Source: Trichomonas vaginalis G3 (taxonomy: Eukaryota; Parabasalia; Trichomonadida; Trichomonadidae). From it: a stretch of 64,000 nucleotides of DNA. A model generated the notes under the pieces. That model was not told the DNA's origin. It ran no database searches and worked only from the letters and a program-made list of their open reading frames with translations. This document shows positions 43,202-53,962 of the stretch, piece by piece. The stretch spans positions 30,271,896 through 30,335,895 of the forward strand of contig NC_067206.1 of the NCBI RefSeq assembly GCF_026262505.1, read 5' to 3'. A program made the translations under genes and the position numbers. Every line of letters begins with the position of its first letter. Within the stretch, counting starts at the first letter, position 1.

Positions 43202-45514
43202 TTATACTGCCTCATTTACAGGTATTTCATCGTCAGTAAATGAATCCTCATTATCGTTTGGTTCAACCTGTTTATATAATCCTTTCATTTCTTCTTTCAA
43301 AACATAACACCACGTCTGTTTACCATCTATTCTTCTCTGTTTCCTATCACATTTATCCTTAATGCTCATTTGGAAATTCTTGTCTTTCATGTCTGATGGT
43401 TTGCAGAATAGAGCATTTTTACACATCATACCCGCACTCAATTCATCATAATGTGTATTTATCCATTCATCTAAAGGATTTGTTGATAATTCAATTAAAT
43501 CTTGTTTGGCTTCAGTCATCGGTATGATTCGTACATTAAATGATGAAAGGTCATATTGCATAAAATATGTTAAAAGGTTATCATAAAATTCCTTTGTGCA
43601 TGAATCCATCAAATTCTTGAAGTAATCAAATTGACCCTTGAATTTACCATTAACTCTTAAAACTACGTATCTTCTGTCTCCAACTTCAATTTTGACAGGG
43701 TAGACGTTGTTAGTTACGAAAATGAAGTTTGCAACATTCTGAGCAGTTCTTCTGGGTTGATTCTTTTCATTAATTCTAATCTCATTATCCGTAATAATTG
43801 ATTTCAAAGCGTTGAAGTTTGCGAGTCTGTCTTCACCTACATTCTTGAGTTCATTAAGTACAAGAAACATTTTATTCTCAACTACTGAGTTGAAATTACC
43901 CGTTAGCTCACTTATTTCAGTAATGTTTTTACATGAATAACCAGCGAGAAGTTCAGAAATAATGTCTGTGAATCTGTTTTTACCTGTTCCCTGAAGTCCT
44001 TTCAAAATAATTGCTGTTTCATTCTTGATTCCAGGATGTTGAATCATTGATGCAATCCAGCCGAGAAGGTATTTATACACTTCATCGTTATTATCACAAA
44101 TGGCTTCTTTAATGAAATTCATAAACATCTCAATTTTTGAGTAATCAGGCTTTTCAAGAATGTTGTATTTATAACCCTGAAACGTTGAGAAAACATCTGG
44201 AGAATCAGATTTAAAGCAAACACCCTTAACGGTTAATGAGGATAATTGATTTAATAGTACGTCCCATGCTGTTATGGTTTTACCTTCTTCTTTAAATAAT
44301 TTAATCATTTTGAGTGACTCTTTCATGTTTGATTGAAGAACGAATGATATTTGATTCATTTTGTCGTGGATATTATAGTCCTTTTGAATGAAATATTTAT
44401 TTCCACAATCTACAAAACGGATTACACGTGATAAATCCTCAATTACTTCAGAACTGTTTTTATACTGATGATTTTCAGCCCTGCGTCTAATATCTGTTAT
44501 CAAAAACGAGTCATCAAGTTTGATATCAAATGTTATTTTTGGCTTACGTAATAAAGGTAAAACATATTCATCATAATATTCCTTTTGATAAAGTTTTAGA
44601 ATCTTCACTAAAACAAATGGAGAAGTCATTAAATGTGCATATCTACTACGTGCTTTTTCAAAATTACTTTTTGCATTTTCTGTTAAACTGCAGAAGTTAT
44701 AAACATTCTCGTATGCTTCATTAATTAAATGATTAGGTAACGAATTAATTGCTTGAAACAGTGTGAATAATGTAACTTCTTTTTCTAAATTCATGTTTCC
44801 ACCGTCATTATGTACTTCAAAATCACAGATGCCATCAACTATGCTCTGGGCAAGTTTATCGTCAATGTTTACATCTTTGTTTTCATTCATGATAGTCTTT
44901 ATTTCTTCGTTCTTCTGTTCAACTCTTACCTTAATATTCAAATCATTTAATATATCATTCACTGTTCTGGTTAATGTTGAATCATAACTTCCACGAATGA
45001 ATGAGTATGTATTGATTGGTTCTGTTGCATTCTTGCGAACTCTTGATTCAGCCATAACCACTAATGAACGCTTTGAATCATCAATAGAAGTCATTATGTC
45101 AATATCATAATCATTGCAGGAATAACATTTAATCATTCTGTTCGAAACTGAATAGAAGAAATTAGTGTTGCAATAAATGTGAAGACCTCCTGAAGCGGTT
45201 TTAACGATAACATCTTTATCCGAAAGTTTTGATAAAATGTCTTTTCCAACTGTTTCTTTAAGTTCATCATTGTATGATTTATTGATATCAACATCTATAA
45301 TCGTTAAATTTGAAATTTTATTTACTAATAAAGCTGTACCAGTTTTCCTTCCTCTTCCTCCATCATGTTTGAGGTAGTTATGTAAATCAATCTTGTTTTC
45401 ACCAATTCTTTCGTTGAGGGTTTTAGTTTCTGCCACAACTAATTCCTCAGCTAATGAATCAATAACTTGTTCATCAGAAACGATATAGTTGTTGTTGTTG
45501 TTTGTTGCTGTCAT
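43202..45514 (-). CDS. Primase-D5 (SF3) helicase, Polinton B
   Basis: 770 residues, start ATG 45514 after TTTTTTATTCCTATATAA. The N-terminal archaeo-eukaryotic primase-like domain has IIDVDINKS (metal-binding DVD 74-76), GGLHIYC (His 112) and YDIDIMTS. The SF3 helicase domain has Walker A GLQGTGKN (506-513), Walker B LVLNE (551-555), FIFVTNN (597-603) and GDRRYVVLR (612-620). Such proteins prime and unwind at viral origins. The gene lies between inverted repeat arrays and points opposite to the homologue in Polinton A. Frame looks whole. Confidence 0.88.
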   Translation of the reverse strand: MTATNNNNNYIVSDEQVIDSLAEELVVAETKTLNERIGENKIDLHNYLKHDGGRGRKTGTALLVNKISNLTIIDVDINKSYNDELKETVGKDILSKLSDKDVIVKTASGGLHIYCNTNFFYSVSNRMIKCYSCNDYDIDIMTSIDDSKRSLVVMAESRVRKNATEPINTYSFIRGSYDSTLTRTVNDILNDLNIKVRVEQKNEEIKTIMNENKDVNIDDKLAQSIVDGICDFEVHNDGGNMNLEKEVTLFTLFQAINSLPNHLINEAYENVYNFCSLTENAKSNFEKARSRYAHLMTSPFVLVKILKLYQKEYYDEYVLPLLRKPKITFDIKLDDSFLITDIRRRAENHQYKNSSEVIEDLSRVIRFVDCGNKYFIQKDYNIHDKMNQISFVLQSNMKESLKMIKLFKEEGKTITAWDVLLNQLSSLTVKGVCFKSDSPDVFSTFQGYKYNILEKPDYSKIEMFMNFIKEAICDNNDEVYKYLLGWIASMIQHPGIKNETAIILKGLQGTGKNRFTDIISELLAGYSCKNITEISELTGNFNSVVENKMFLVLNELKNVGEDRLANFNALKSIITDNEIRINEKNQPRRTAQNVANFIFVTNNVYPVKIEVGDRRYVVLRVNGKFKGQFDYFKNLMDSCTKEFYDNLLTYFMQYDLSSFNVRIIPMTEAKQDLIELSTNPLDEWINTHYDELSAGMMCKNALFCKPSDMKDKNFQMSIKDKCDRKQRRIDGKQTWCYVLKEEMKGLYKQVEPNDNEDSFTDDEIPVNEAV

Positions 45515-45585
45515 TTATATAGGAATAAAAAAATAAAAATAATTTTAAAACTAACTTTATTTTTGGACTGCATCAAATTTTCGTA

Positions 45586-45810
45586 AATGTTGTCAAAATG
45601 TCATGTTGTCTCATTTTTTCAGAGAAGTTAATTAACCTGGTGACATGGTGACGTGGTGACACCTTCAGTTCTTCAAAAATAATTCATAACTGCCTTCCTC
45701 CTGTGATGTTGTCAAAATGTCATGTTGTCTCATTTTTTCAGAGAAGTTAAATAACCGAGTGACACATGGTGACGTAGTGACACCTTCAGTTATTCAAAAA
45801 TAATTAATTA
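45586..45810 (-). repeat. Right array of roughly 105-bp repeats flanking helicase cassette (B)
   Basis: Two units in inverted orientation relative to 42840-43166, with TGTTGTCAAAATGTCATG, TTTTTCAGAGAAGTTAA and GGTGAC-type repeats, slightly diverged from the units in A. Confidence 0.85.
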
Positions 45811-45870
45811 TTGAATAACCTGAAACCATTAACGATAAAATGTGATAACAAATTTTTATTTTTATCATAA

Positions 45871-46035
45871 ATGGATACCCCACAAGCTCAAAATTTACCA
45901 CGAATCATAACAAGGGAGGAAACGATAAAAATGATGCGAGAACTTGCTAAAAATAACAAACCACTAAAACTGAGAAAATGTGGTTATGCAGTAATGATGG
46001 AAAGAGAGACGTTGTCGAAGAGGAATAAAAATTAA
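45871..46035 (+). CDS. Basic micro-protein, 54 aa (Polinton B)
   Basis: Counterpart of 20965-21129 with the same length; a handful of residues differ (MDTPQAQNL start). Leader TTTATTTTTATCATAA. Overlaps the convergent 90-residue gene by four bases. Confidence 0.6.
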   Translation: MDTPQAQNLPRIITREETIKMMRELAKNNKPLKLRKCGYAVMMERETLSKRNKN

Positions 46036-46304
46036 ATTTGGATTGAGTTTAAAAATTCATCTTTATTAAATTCATCTCTTCCAATCAATTTATTTATTCT
46101 ATTAAATTCTTTTATTTTTGCTTCACTCAGTTTAAGGATTGAACGGTAAGTTTCTAATTTTTCGATTATTTCTTTCCGCTCTTTATCGTTTTCAACCCCA
46201 CCGCATTGCGGCTTCTTTTTGTAATAGCATATTTTTGATTTAATTCTGTTTAGTTTCTTTTTATATTCATCGTCTGGACTCTTGACTGCTTTGTTGTCAC
46301 TCAT
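46032..46304 (-). CDS. Small lysine-rich protein, 90 aa
   Basis: Start ATG 46304, leader TTTTTTTTATTTCGTAAGAA, the same CGTAAGAA form as the leftmost gene. N-terminal half basic (KKKLNRIKSKICYYKKK), a PQCGG turn encoded by a CCGCATTGCGG palindrome, then a charged helix. Frame looks whole. Unknown; could bind DNA. Confidence 0.55.
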   Translation of the reverse strand: MSDNKAVKSPDDEYKKKLNRIKSKICYYKKKPQCGGVENDKERKEIIEKLETYRSILKLSEAKIKEFNRINKLIGRDEFNKDEFLNSIQI

Positions 46305-46324
46305 TTCTTACGAAATAAAAAAAA

Positions 46325-47848
46325 TTAAATATTATTTAAATATAATGGAGTAATAAAATAAATCGGAATTTCTATTAATTTATTGTCAACTTCAACTAAT
46401 GCATTGCCGTTAATATATCTAACAAATTCAGCTATTGTGTCAAATCTTCGTCTTCTTTTTGTCATTGATTTATCAGTTTTTCCATAATCGAGATGAATCA
46501 AAACTTTATCCCCTTGTTTAAAATTCATGAGCCCCGAATTAATTTGTTCACGTTTAACATCATTCAACCTTTCCATTTGCTTTCTAATATATTCCCATTC
46601 TTTTGAAATATCATTTTTCATTTCCACTGGTTTCATGTTTATAGTTCTATGCCATGTATTATTGTAATAATATACTAACTGTTGTATGATGGAGTCATGA
46701 TTTCCATCCCAGTATATCTGACCGTTAACCCCTAACGCATCTCTAAGAGTTCTCATTACCGCATCAACTATTTTATTATGAAACGTATATGGAGAGGATG
46801 AAAAGAAAAAATTAATTTGTGGGAAATAATGAGCCATAGCTGCCTGAAATCCTTTATCGCCATCACCCCTGATATTATCTACTCTTTCATGATCTAGTAA
46901 GTATTGAATAGCTCTTCTTGTTTCCTGTTCTGTTTTCCCTTTCACCGGAATGCAATATAAATATCTAGTGTTAATGTTAATGGCAAATAAATAAGTAACT
47001 TTTCCTTTTGAATATTCCAGATGATCGATTTCGTATGAATATGGATATGGAGCAAATGAAGGTCGACTAAATTTTTCCTTTAACGGTTGAATTTTCGGGT
47101 CAATTGGTTTATTTAATATCTTGAAATCCTTTTTAAAATCTTTTTGCTTCTTTAATGTTTGAAATGGATATAATAAAGTGAATGATGAAGGATTAACTGA
47201 AGGAGGAGGAGGTACTGTCGTTGGAGGTTTTGGTGTTGCAAGTGGTTTAATTTTATCTGCTTTGATTTTGGATTTCATTCCTTCCTTCATTAATTCTGGA
47301 TGTATTCTATTCATTTGTTTTAAATATGCTGTATATAAAGGTTTGATATACTTTCCCGCTTCGAGTTTATGTTGAAGGATGAATTCCAAAAGTTGATCTT
47401 CATTTAAAAGTCGGGCTGAATATGGTTTAACTAATGAATCATAAATTAAAGCTTGTGCATCATTTATGGTCTGAAGGACCTGGGTGTTTTGTTCCTTTTG
47501 TTTTTGTTTTCCTCTTTGGTTTTTGGGCTCAGGATTATATAATTTATATAATTCATCAATATCTTCTTCTGTTAATACTTTATTTTTGAAATCTTTCAAC
47601 TGTTTAAGTTGTGATTTAGTTTTTCCCTTTGAATATTCATTATTTTTAATTTTGTCTTTAATTTCAGAAATTATTTTATTATGATATTTCAAAATTTCAT
47701 TTTTATAATATGGATAATAATATTCCATATCATCACCCGTTATATTGTTATCATATTTTTGGAGATATGCTTTTAAATCATAATAATCAAGAAAATTTTG
47801 ATTAAGTACTAAATCAGCAATTAAATTTTTTAAATCTGTGTTATCCAT
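46325..47848 (-). CDS. Retroviral-type (rve) integrase, Polinton B
   Basis: 507 residues, start ATG 47848 (leader TTTTATTTTTATATAA). Helical N-terminal region of about 200 residues without an obvious HHCC finger, then a Pro-rich linker (around 200-222). The rve core is at about 265-410, with DHLEYSKG (Asp 275) and GDGDKGF (Asp 329). The C-terminal SH3-like domain is at about 445-505 (FKQGDKVLIHLDYG, then basic KRRRRF, ending YFITPLYLNN). Family reaction: strand transfer of element ends, here giving 6-bp duplications. Lies just downstream of the polymerase gene on the same strand. Frame looks whole. Confidence 0.85.
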   Translation of the reverse strand: MDNTDLKNLIADLVLNQNFLDYYDLKAYLQKYDNNITGDDMEYYYPYYKNEILKYHNKIISEIKDKIKNNEYSKGKTKSQLKQLKDFKNKVLTEEDIDELYKLYNPEPKNQRGKQKQKEQNTQVLQTINDAQALIYDSLVKPYSARLLNEDQLLEFILQHKLEAGKYIKPLYTAYLKQMNRIHPELMKEGMKSKIKADKIKPLATPKPPTTVPPPPSVNPSSFTLLYPFQTLKKQKDFKKDFKILNKPIDPKIQPLKEKFSRPSFAPYPYSYEIDHLEYSKGKVTYLFAININTRYLYCIPVKGKTEQETRRAIQYLLDHERVDNIRGDGDKGFQAAMAHYFPQINFFFSSSPYTFHNKIVDAVMRTLRDALGVNGQIYWDGNHDSIIQQLVYYYNNTWHRTINMKPVEMKNDISKEWEYIRKQMERLNDVKREQINSGLMNFKQGDKVLIHLDYGKTDKSMTKRRRRFDTIAEFVRYINGNALVEVDNKLIEIPIYFITPLYLNNI

Positions 47849-47951
47849 TTATATAAAAATAAAATCAATGTTTTAAGGGTGCCCACCTCTTTGAATCATA
47901 GTATCAAAACACATCATTAACGGTTCCTTTTGTCTCTTCTGTGGTATTTTA
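47849..47951. other. Conserved spacer between polymerase end and integrase start
   Basis: In both Polintons (here and 22946-23047) the spacer holds a short open minus-strand stretch without an ATG, with coding-like composition and Gly-rich end (IQRGGHP), just before the integrase leader. Meaning unclear. Confidence 0.3.
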
Positions 47952-50900
47952 TTAAATAAATGGCATACAACATCCATTTTCACAACATACAGCCTTAGTG
48001 TGTGCTCCTGTTAATGCAGTCTTACCAATTGTTAAGCGAGTCATTGACCCATTTTTAAGTTGTAAATTAATATTCTGACCATCAAATATCAATTTATCAT
48101 TTATTATATCCAAATAATTTTTAGGTGTTAATTGTTTATTTTGTCGTAAACTAACACCTTTCATTTTTTGTGCAATCTTTTTAAAATCACTTCCATCAAT
48201 TGAACCGTTGAATGATGTATAACACTTAGGACATAAAGCAACCATGTTATCACCTTGTTTCTCAATTGCTAAACCCAATAACTTCTTCTCATGTGCTTTT
48301 TCTTCAGCTTTATTCTTTAATTTAGGTTTAAATTTCTCATCAAAACAGAAGAAATCAAATGGTGCGAATTTGAAAATGTTTTTATCATAAAATTGTTTAT
48401 CAGTAACAATTGCTTGAAATGCTTGAGTGTTAGGAAGATTTGGGTCGCCAGCGATTGCCCAATAAGATGAATCAGTATCACCTTCAATGAAATGAAAACG
48501 ATTAACATTCATGCATTTATACATAAAATCATAAATGAAAACCAAATACCAGTATTTTGCGTTATCTAAAGTGAAGAATGCCTCTTGTAAACATGTATCA
48601 CATCTATAAAATCTATCTTTAAGCATCACTTGATATGTATCCTCACCTATTTCTCTTATGTTTTTAAACTTATTTGACATACATGCAACGCGTGCCTTCT
48701 GTGCATTCATTATTTTAGTCTTTGTAATTTTGTGTATTCATTGCATCGTAACCATATGATCCATTAAGTGAAATCTTGCAAAATAAACTTTTTCCTTTAT
48801 TTCCTTCTAATTCAGCCTTTTGTCTTTCGTTCATAAATTCTTTCGCAAATTCATTAAAACAAGTGTTTTTAGTAAATGTTAAAATTGATTGAATGTCATC
48901 AATGATAAAATGAAATCTGTCTATTAGATACCAAAGATAATAAGAAGAAAATGGTTGATATTGGTTGTGTGTTGATGCTAACTGAGTTAATTTTCTCTGT
49001 TTCTGGTCAACTGGTAGATTGTTTGATTTCATGTAATTATACATAAAACTGCCAATTGTTTTTTCATCTGTGATAATATCTAAGTTTCTTATTATCGGTA
49101 AAAAGTTTATGTAATCATTAATGTATTTTTCATCAATGTGACCCTTTACTTCAGCCACGAATAAAGTATTTTTCTTCTTAATTATTCCCAGTGCTTTTGC
49201 TTTCTTTGTTGCTGTATCACAAATGATAACACCATTCAATCTTCCCGGCATATACATTTTATGGTCAGTATATTGAATGAAATCATGAGGATTAGATGAA
49301 AATGATGAAGGATATAATGAATTAAAGTCAACTCCAACGAAATGAGTCATAATGTTGGTGGTGTCCTCATTTGATACAGTTTTAGTTTCTGGATTATATG
49401 AAAGTTTATTAATGTGCGTGATTCCTTTAAGATTAACACGATGTTGAACATTTGATAGACCACCAGTAATTCCATTACGGAGAATGTGATAAGCTTCAAC
49501 TGAATCTAAAGTCATTGGTAAATTATTTTTTAATGCATAATTTCTTAAATTGATTCTTAAACGTTGAACATCTTCATCTTTATTTGATTTTACGACATTG
49601 CAATAACAACACATTAACTGACAATTTTCTTTGGTATGTGGTTTTTCATTATCGATTCTATCCAATGTTGGTTTATTTGCATATGTAAACGCTTTACCAC
49701 ACATTTTGCATTTAGATGAAAGGATTAAATCGTGATAGTATTGATAGTCATCCATTGAAACATTGTTTTTGTATCTCTTTTCGCCTTTTCATCTTGTTTC
49801 TTATATGATTCAATTTTATATTTCCAATACTTTTTTGTTAATTCAAAACTTGATTCCACATTTTCTTCTTCTGGATATGTTTCGTTAGGATTGAAGTTCT
49901 TATATGCTAACGCGTAACGAATCATTGATGCATTCGATGATAAAGAAAGATTATGAAGCATGTCAATTTTATAAACAAATGTTTCTTCATAATTTTATCA
50001 ATTGGGTCAATCATAATTTCAACGTCTTTATTGCAATAATGAATAAAATATTCTAATCTATTCTTAAAATTTTTAGCATCATTGAGATATATTTGATAAT
50101 CTGAATCGGATATTGTTTCTTGTGTTAATGCTGAATAAAATGAATCTTGAGTGAATGGTTCCTTTATATAATTCTCTTCGTAATTCTCCCATGTGATGAA
50201 TTGATAAGGGAAAAAGGATTTAACACGTGATTTATTGTTTCCGAAATCTTGAGTGAATTGGTCTAATGTTCCACCCGCTATATAATTTCTGATGTCAATA
50301 AATCTTAATTCATATGGACAGTTTGTTTTCTTTACATGACTTGCTTAAATTGAGAAGAAGAACCCAGCATTGATTTTATCTTCCATTTTGCAGTATTTAA
50401 ATCACGAAGAATTAAATTTAAATCAAACTTTCCCGAATTAAAACCAATGATATTCACTTTATTAAATTCTTCATCTAAAAGCTCTTTCATTGCTTCCTTT
50501 TGTTTCTCATTTAATGTATTCATTAATTCTTCATATTGTTCAATATTTGATTTAGCAACTAATGAACAGGTTGAAAATAAAAATTCAATCCAATCAGAGA
50601 TGAACGAATCACTTGATGTTAAGCAAAAATTCCTCGTAAATGTTTTATCACGGTCTACGACCTCGCCGCTTTGCGGCTTTATTTTGACAGTTGATGATAC
50701 CATAAATGGTTTTAAGTAAGCGTTCAAAGTTGCACATTCAGAAAGTTGAAGTTCTTCTTTAGTCTCTAATGTTTCGAAGTCAAAAGTAATATAATATCTT
50801 GTTGGTTTATAATATTCCTGCAAATTATGTGCTAATAGCCATTGATATATCTTCTGTTTCGTGATATGTGGTGCATATGGTTGTTGTGTGTTTTGCAATT

Positions 50901-51414
50901 GAACGTCTTGAATTAATCTTCCATTATTTTCTTTACATTTCTCACAATGTTTTAAAAATCTTCTTTGGTTTTTCCTTTCTGGATCATCACGGATAGAATA
51001 TACTTCTTCTTTGCAAAAGGGGCAAACTTTATATCCTGTGAGTGCTTCAACGTCTGTAATTCTGTCAGCGTGAAGTTTTCCACATGGACTCTGTGTTAAT
51101 AAAATATTTACTGTTTCAAATTCTGGATCTATCATTATTGATTCCACTAATGGAAAGTCTACCTTGTTAATGTCTACGTCTTCTGGTTGAGGGTCACAAT
51201 AATAAAAATCAATATTAACGTTTAACATTCTTGCTAACCTCTCACTTTCTGATGAAATGTCAAATCCTTCATATGCATCTATGGCTTCATTTAAATAACT
51301 TCTACGAGTTTTAGGATTAACACCATCAGGAATGTTATAGAAGCGTTTAAATAACCTTCTACCTTCGGCTCTTATTTGATTATCATTCATTTTAGCTGTT
51401 CCATTTTTGTTCAT
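47952..51414 (-). pseudogene. PolB: DNA polymerase B with HNH insert, Polinton B, broken
   Basis: Counterpart of 23048-26487 with the same exonuclease, HNH and polymerase A/B/C motifs, start ATG 51414. Differs from A by a short in-frame GC-rich insert around 50650-50690 (palindrome GCCGCTTTGCGGC), which adds residues KPQSGEVVDRD to the N-terminal half. Several breaks. Confidence 0.85.
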
Positions 51415-51439
51415 TTATGTAAGAATAAAAATTAAAAAA

Positions 51440-51497
51440 ATAAAAATAAAGTTTATTTTTTTAAAGTCTGAGACTCAGAGAGTCCAGGGCTAAAGTC
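51440..51497. other. Short GC-rich insert present in B but not A
   Basis: Sequence around GTCTGAGACTCAGAGAGTCC lies between the polymerase leader and the end of the rightmost gene; A has no equivalent at 26510-26530. It supplies the earlier stop of the B gene. Confidence 0.55.
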
Positions 51498-52625
51498 CAT
51501 AAAATGAATTAAGAACACATAAATTTTTATCATCTGCGACGTGACGAATACATTTTAATTTACTCAAGAATGCGTACCCTGATACATTAAATCTAATTCC
51601 TGTCTTATTTAATTTCACAACTTTGAAAAGGAATGTATGAATAGCTATAAAATGATGAGAAGATGTTTTATGGGTTGCTTCCATTTTTTCTGAAATAAAT
51701 GAATAAATATAATGTTTATAAGTTTTCATATCTTTTATGTTCTTAATAACGAATGGTATAGACCTTTCAACTTCGTCTTCCTTCGGTGCTGTTCTTTCAT
51801 ATGAAACATTATTGGTATCTTCAATAATGAAACCACAATCGCATAAAATTTTATAGGTTCCAATTGTTTCTTTTGATATTTTATCTAACAAATCAAAAAC
51901 TTTATCAACACCTGTACATTTATTTAAATAATAATTTGTGTAAATATCATGGTCTTCTTTCTTAATCGTATTTGTTGCATATGTTACATTTTTCAGTGCT
52001 TTTTTGAATTTTTCAGAATCAAGAGGAGGTGAAAGTAATATACATGGATAATCTCCATCGTCAATAAATGTAACTTATGTTTATGAATAAATTTTGTGCC
52101 TTCTTCTGAAAGTGTTTCGTCAATATCACCATCTAATAAATTTTTAGTAGATTCCAAAAAGTAATTTTTATATCTTTCCTCATGTGATTTTTGAACTTCT
52201 GATTCTGAAGCTGGGATATTCATTAAACCCTCTACTTCATTCTCAGCATTTCTCAATTCACTAATTCTTTCATCTATTTCATTTCTTAATTGTTCCAATT
52301 TCTCAATCTCATCGTTATAATATTCATCTTGTTTAATTTTTTCTTCAAAATATTCAGGAGGTGTTTCAAGGCTCTCTGAGCCCAGGTCCTCTGGACCATA
52401 AAGAGGAATATTCTCCTGTTTTTCAACTTTTTTGGGATATAAATATCTCATTATAGCCTTTTTAGTAATTGGTCCGTTATATTTAAATTCATTCAACAAT
52501 CTGGAAAACTCTTTCACATTCTGCATATATGTTGGATAAGAACCGTCTCCAAAATTTTCTAAAATATTTTCTAATTCTGAATTAGTGAACTTTAAAGATT
52601 TCAATGAATTAGTTGTTATACTCAT
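51490..52625 (-). pseudogene. Rightmost Polinton B gene, unknown, broken
   Basis: Counterpart of 26465-27658, start ATG 52625. Same coiled-coil and Cys-pair segments. Ends ...CVLNSFYGL. Broken. Confidence 0.5.
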
Positions 52626-52663
52626 TTATTATAAAATAAAAAAATCTAACTTTATTTTTTCGG

Positions 52664-52698
52664 AGTTTTGTGACGAAGTGCGAATCTTCACTTCGTCA
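52664..52698. repeat. Small palindrome beside right terminal repeat of B
   Basis: GACGAAGTG and CACTTCGTC form a hairpin directly inside the right terminal repeat. No equivalent at the left end or in Polinton A. Confidence 0.6.
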
Positions 52699-52872
52699 AA
52701 AATATATTCTTTTTATTAATGGTAATATAGGAATTGTAGGAATAAAAACTTTTTATAAATTATTCATAAATTTTTAAAATCTGCTATTCGGAAGTATGTT
52801 CAAAAATCATTCAATTATGTGAGAATTCTTACGATTACAAAAAAAGTCACACAACCCGCATCATATACTACT
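52699..52872 (-). repeat. Right terminal inverted repeat of Polinton B
   Basis: Reverse complement of 32944-33117, apparently identical, ending CATATACTACT before the duplication GGTGAT. Confidence 0.92.
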
Positions 52873-52878
52873 GGTGAT

Positions 52879-53515
52879 TCTTTTTGGATTCATCAAGTTT
52901 TTGAATTAAAAATATCCATGTATTACTAAAATAAATTACATACATATCTTGTTTCAGAGTCCTCATGTGAGTACACTTTAAAAATTTGAGGTCTACGATC
53001 GGGCCAAACAATTACTATCGTTAAGAAATCATATCCAAGAGCAAAAAACAAAAACAAAATAACAAGATCCGCAAAAATACTACTGGAATGCATTTCTCTC
53101 ATAAATAGAGCATGATGAACTATTGATTCTCAACTGGCAATCAAAAATATTGTTTCAGCAAATTACTTGCACATTTCAATGATATTCCATTGAATATGCT
53201 TGTATTTTGAGTTCAATTCTATCTGAAGCTTAACAAATTTTGTGAAATGTCGACTTTGGTCGGCTTTTTGTTCAACACATTGTATTTCGTTGGCGTAATA
53301 CTATCCAGATTGAATCTCTTACTAACCATGTAGTGCATTTTTGGAAGACTGTATTCAGTGAATTCATGTGCAACTTCACGAGGATAAATATAATATAACT
53401 CATCACATCTAACAAACTCAAGTGCAAAAAATGGATAAAAACAATTATTTTACTATCAATCAGAAAATCTTCTTCGAAAATACCAGAAAACTAAAGAATA
53501 TCTTATGTAAGAACA
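52879..53515. other. Non-coding region between Polinton B and the ankyrin gene end
   Basis: AT-rich; I see no gene, repeat or terminator beyond ordinary composition. Confidence 0.5.
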
Positions 53516-53962
53516 TTATTTTTTCGCACCATGTGAAACAAGAAATTCTGCAGTTGCTTTACTATTATTTTCTGCTGCATAATGAAGTGCGGTTTGTCCA
53601 TCTTCATCTTTCTCATTGATATTTGCACCATGTGAAATAAGAACTTCTGCAGTTGCTTTACTATTATGTTTTGCTGCAATATGAAGTGCGGTTTGTCCAT
53701 TATTATCTTTCTCATTGATATTCGCACCATGTGAAATAAGAAATTCTGCAGTTGCTTTACTATTATTTTCTGCTGCAATATGAATTGCGGTTTGTCCATT
53801 ATTATCTTTCTCATTGATATTCGCACCATGTGAAATGAGAACTTCTGCAGTTTCTGTACTATAATTGTTAGCTGCATTATGAAGAGCAGTTTTTCCATAC
53901 TCATCTTTTTCATTGATATTTGCACCATGTGAAATAAGAAGTTCGACAGTTTCTTTACTGTT

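Larger units (their letters stand above)
32944..52872 (+). mobile_element. Polinton B, complete length (19.9 kb), genes broken
   Basis: Bounded by 174-bp terminal inverted repeats starting AGTAGTATATGATGCGGG, which look identical to each other, and by a perfect 6-bp duplication GGTGAT (32938-32943, 52873-52878). Interior is near-identical to Polinton A in the same orientation, except for an inverted helicase cassette, a different tail-fibre module, a different left arm with a tandem repeat, and different terminal repeats. Several frames look whole (helicase, integrase, small genes); the virion genes carry about ten or more breaks. Identical ends suggest a recent insertion. Confidence 0.92.

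Noticed and set aside
53503-53928. Met/Ile/Lys-rich minus-strand frames (MVRISMKK type) across the second ankyrin gene
   Set aside because: They are frame-shifted shadows of the ankyrin repeats and recur wherever the repeats do.
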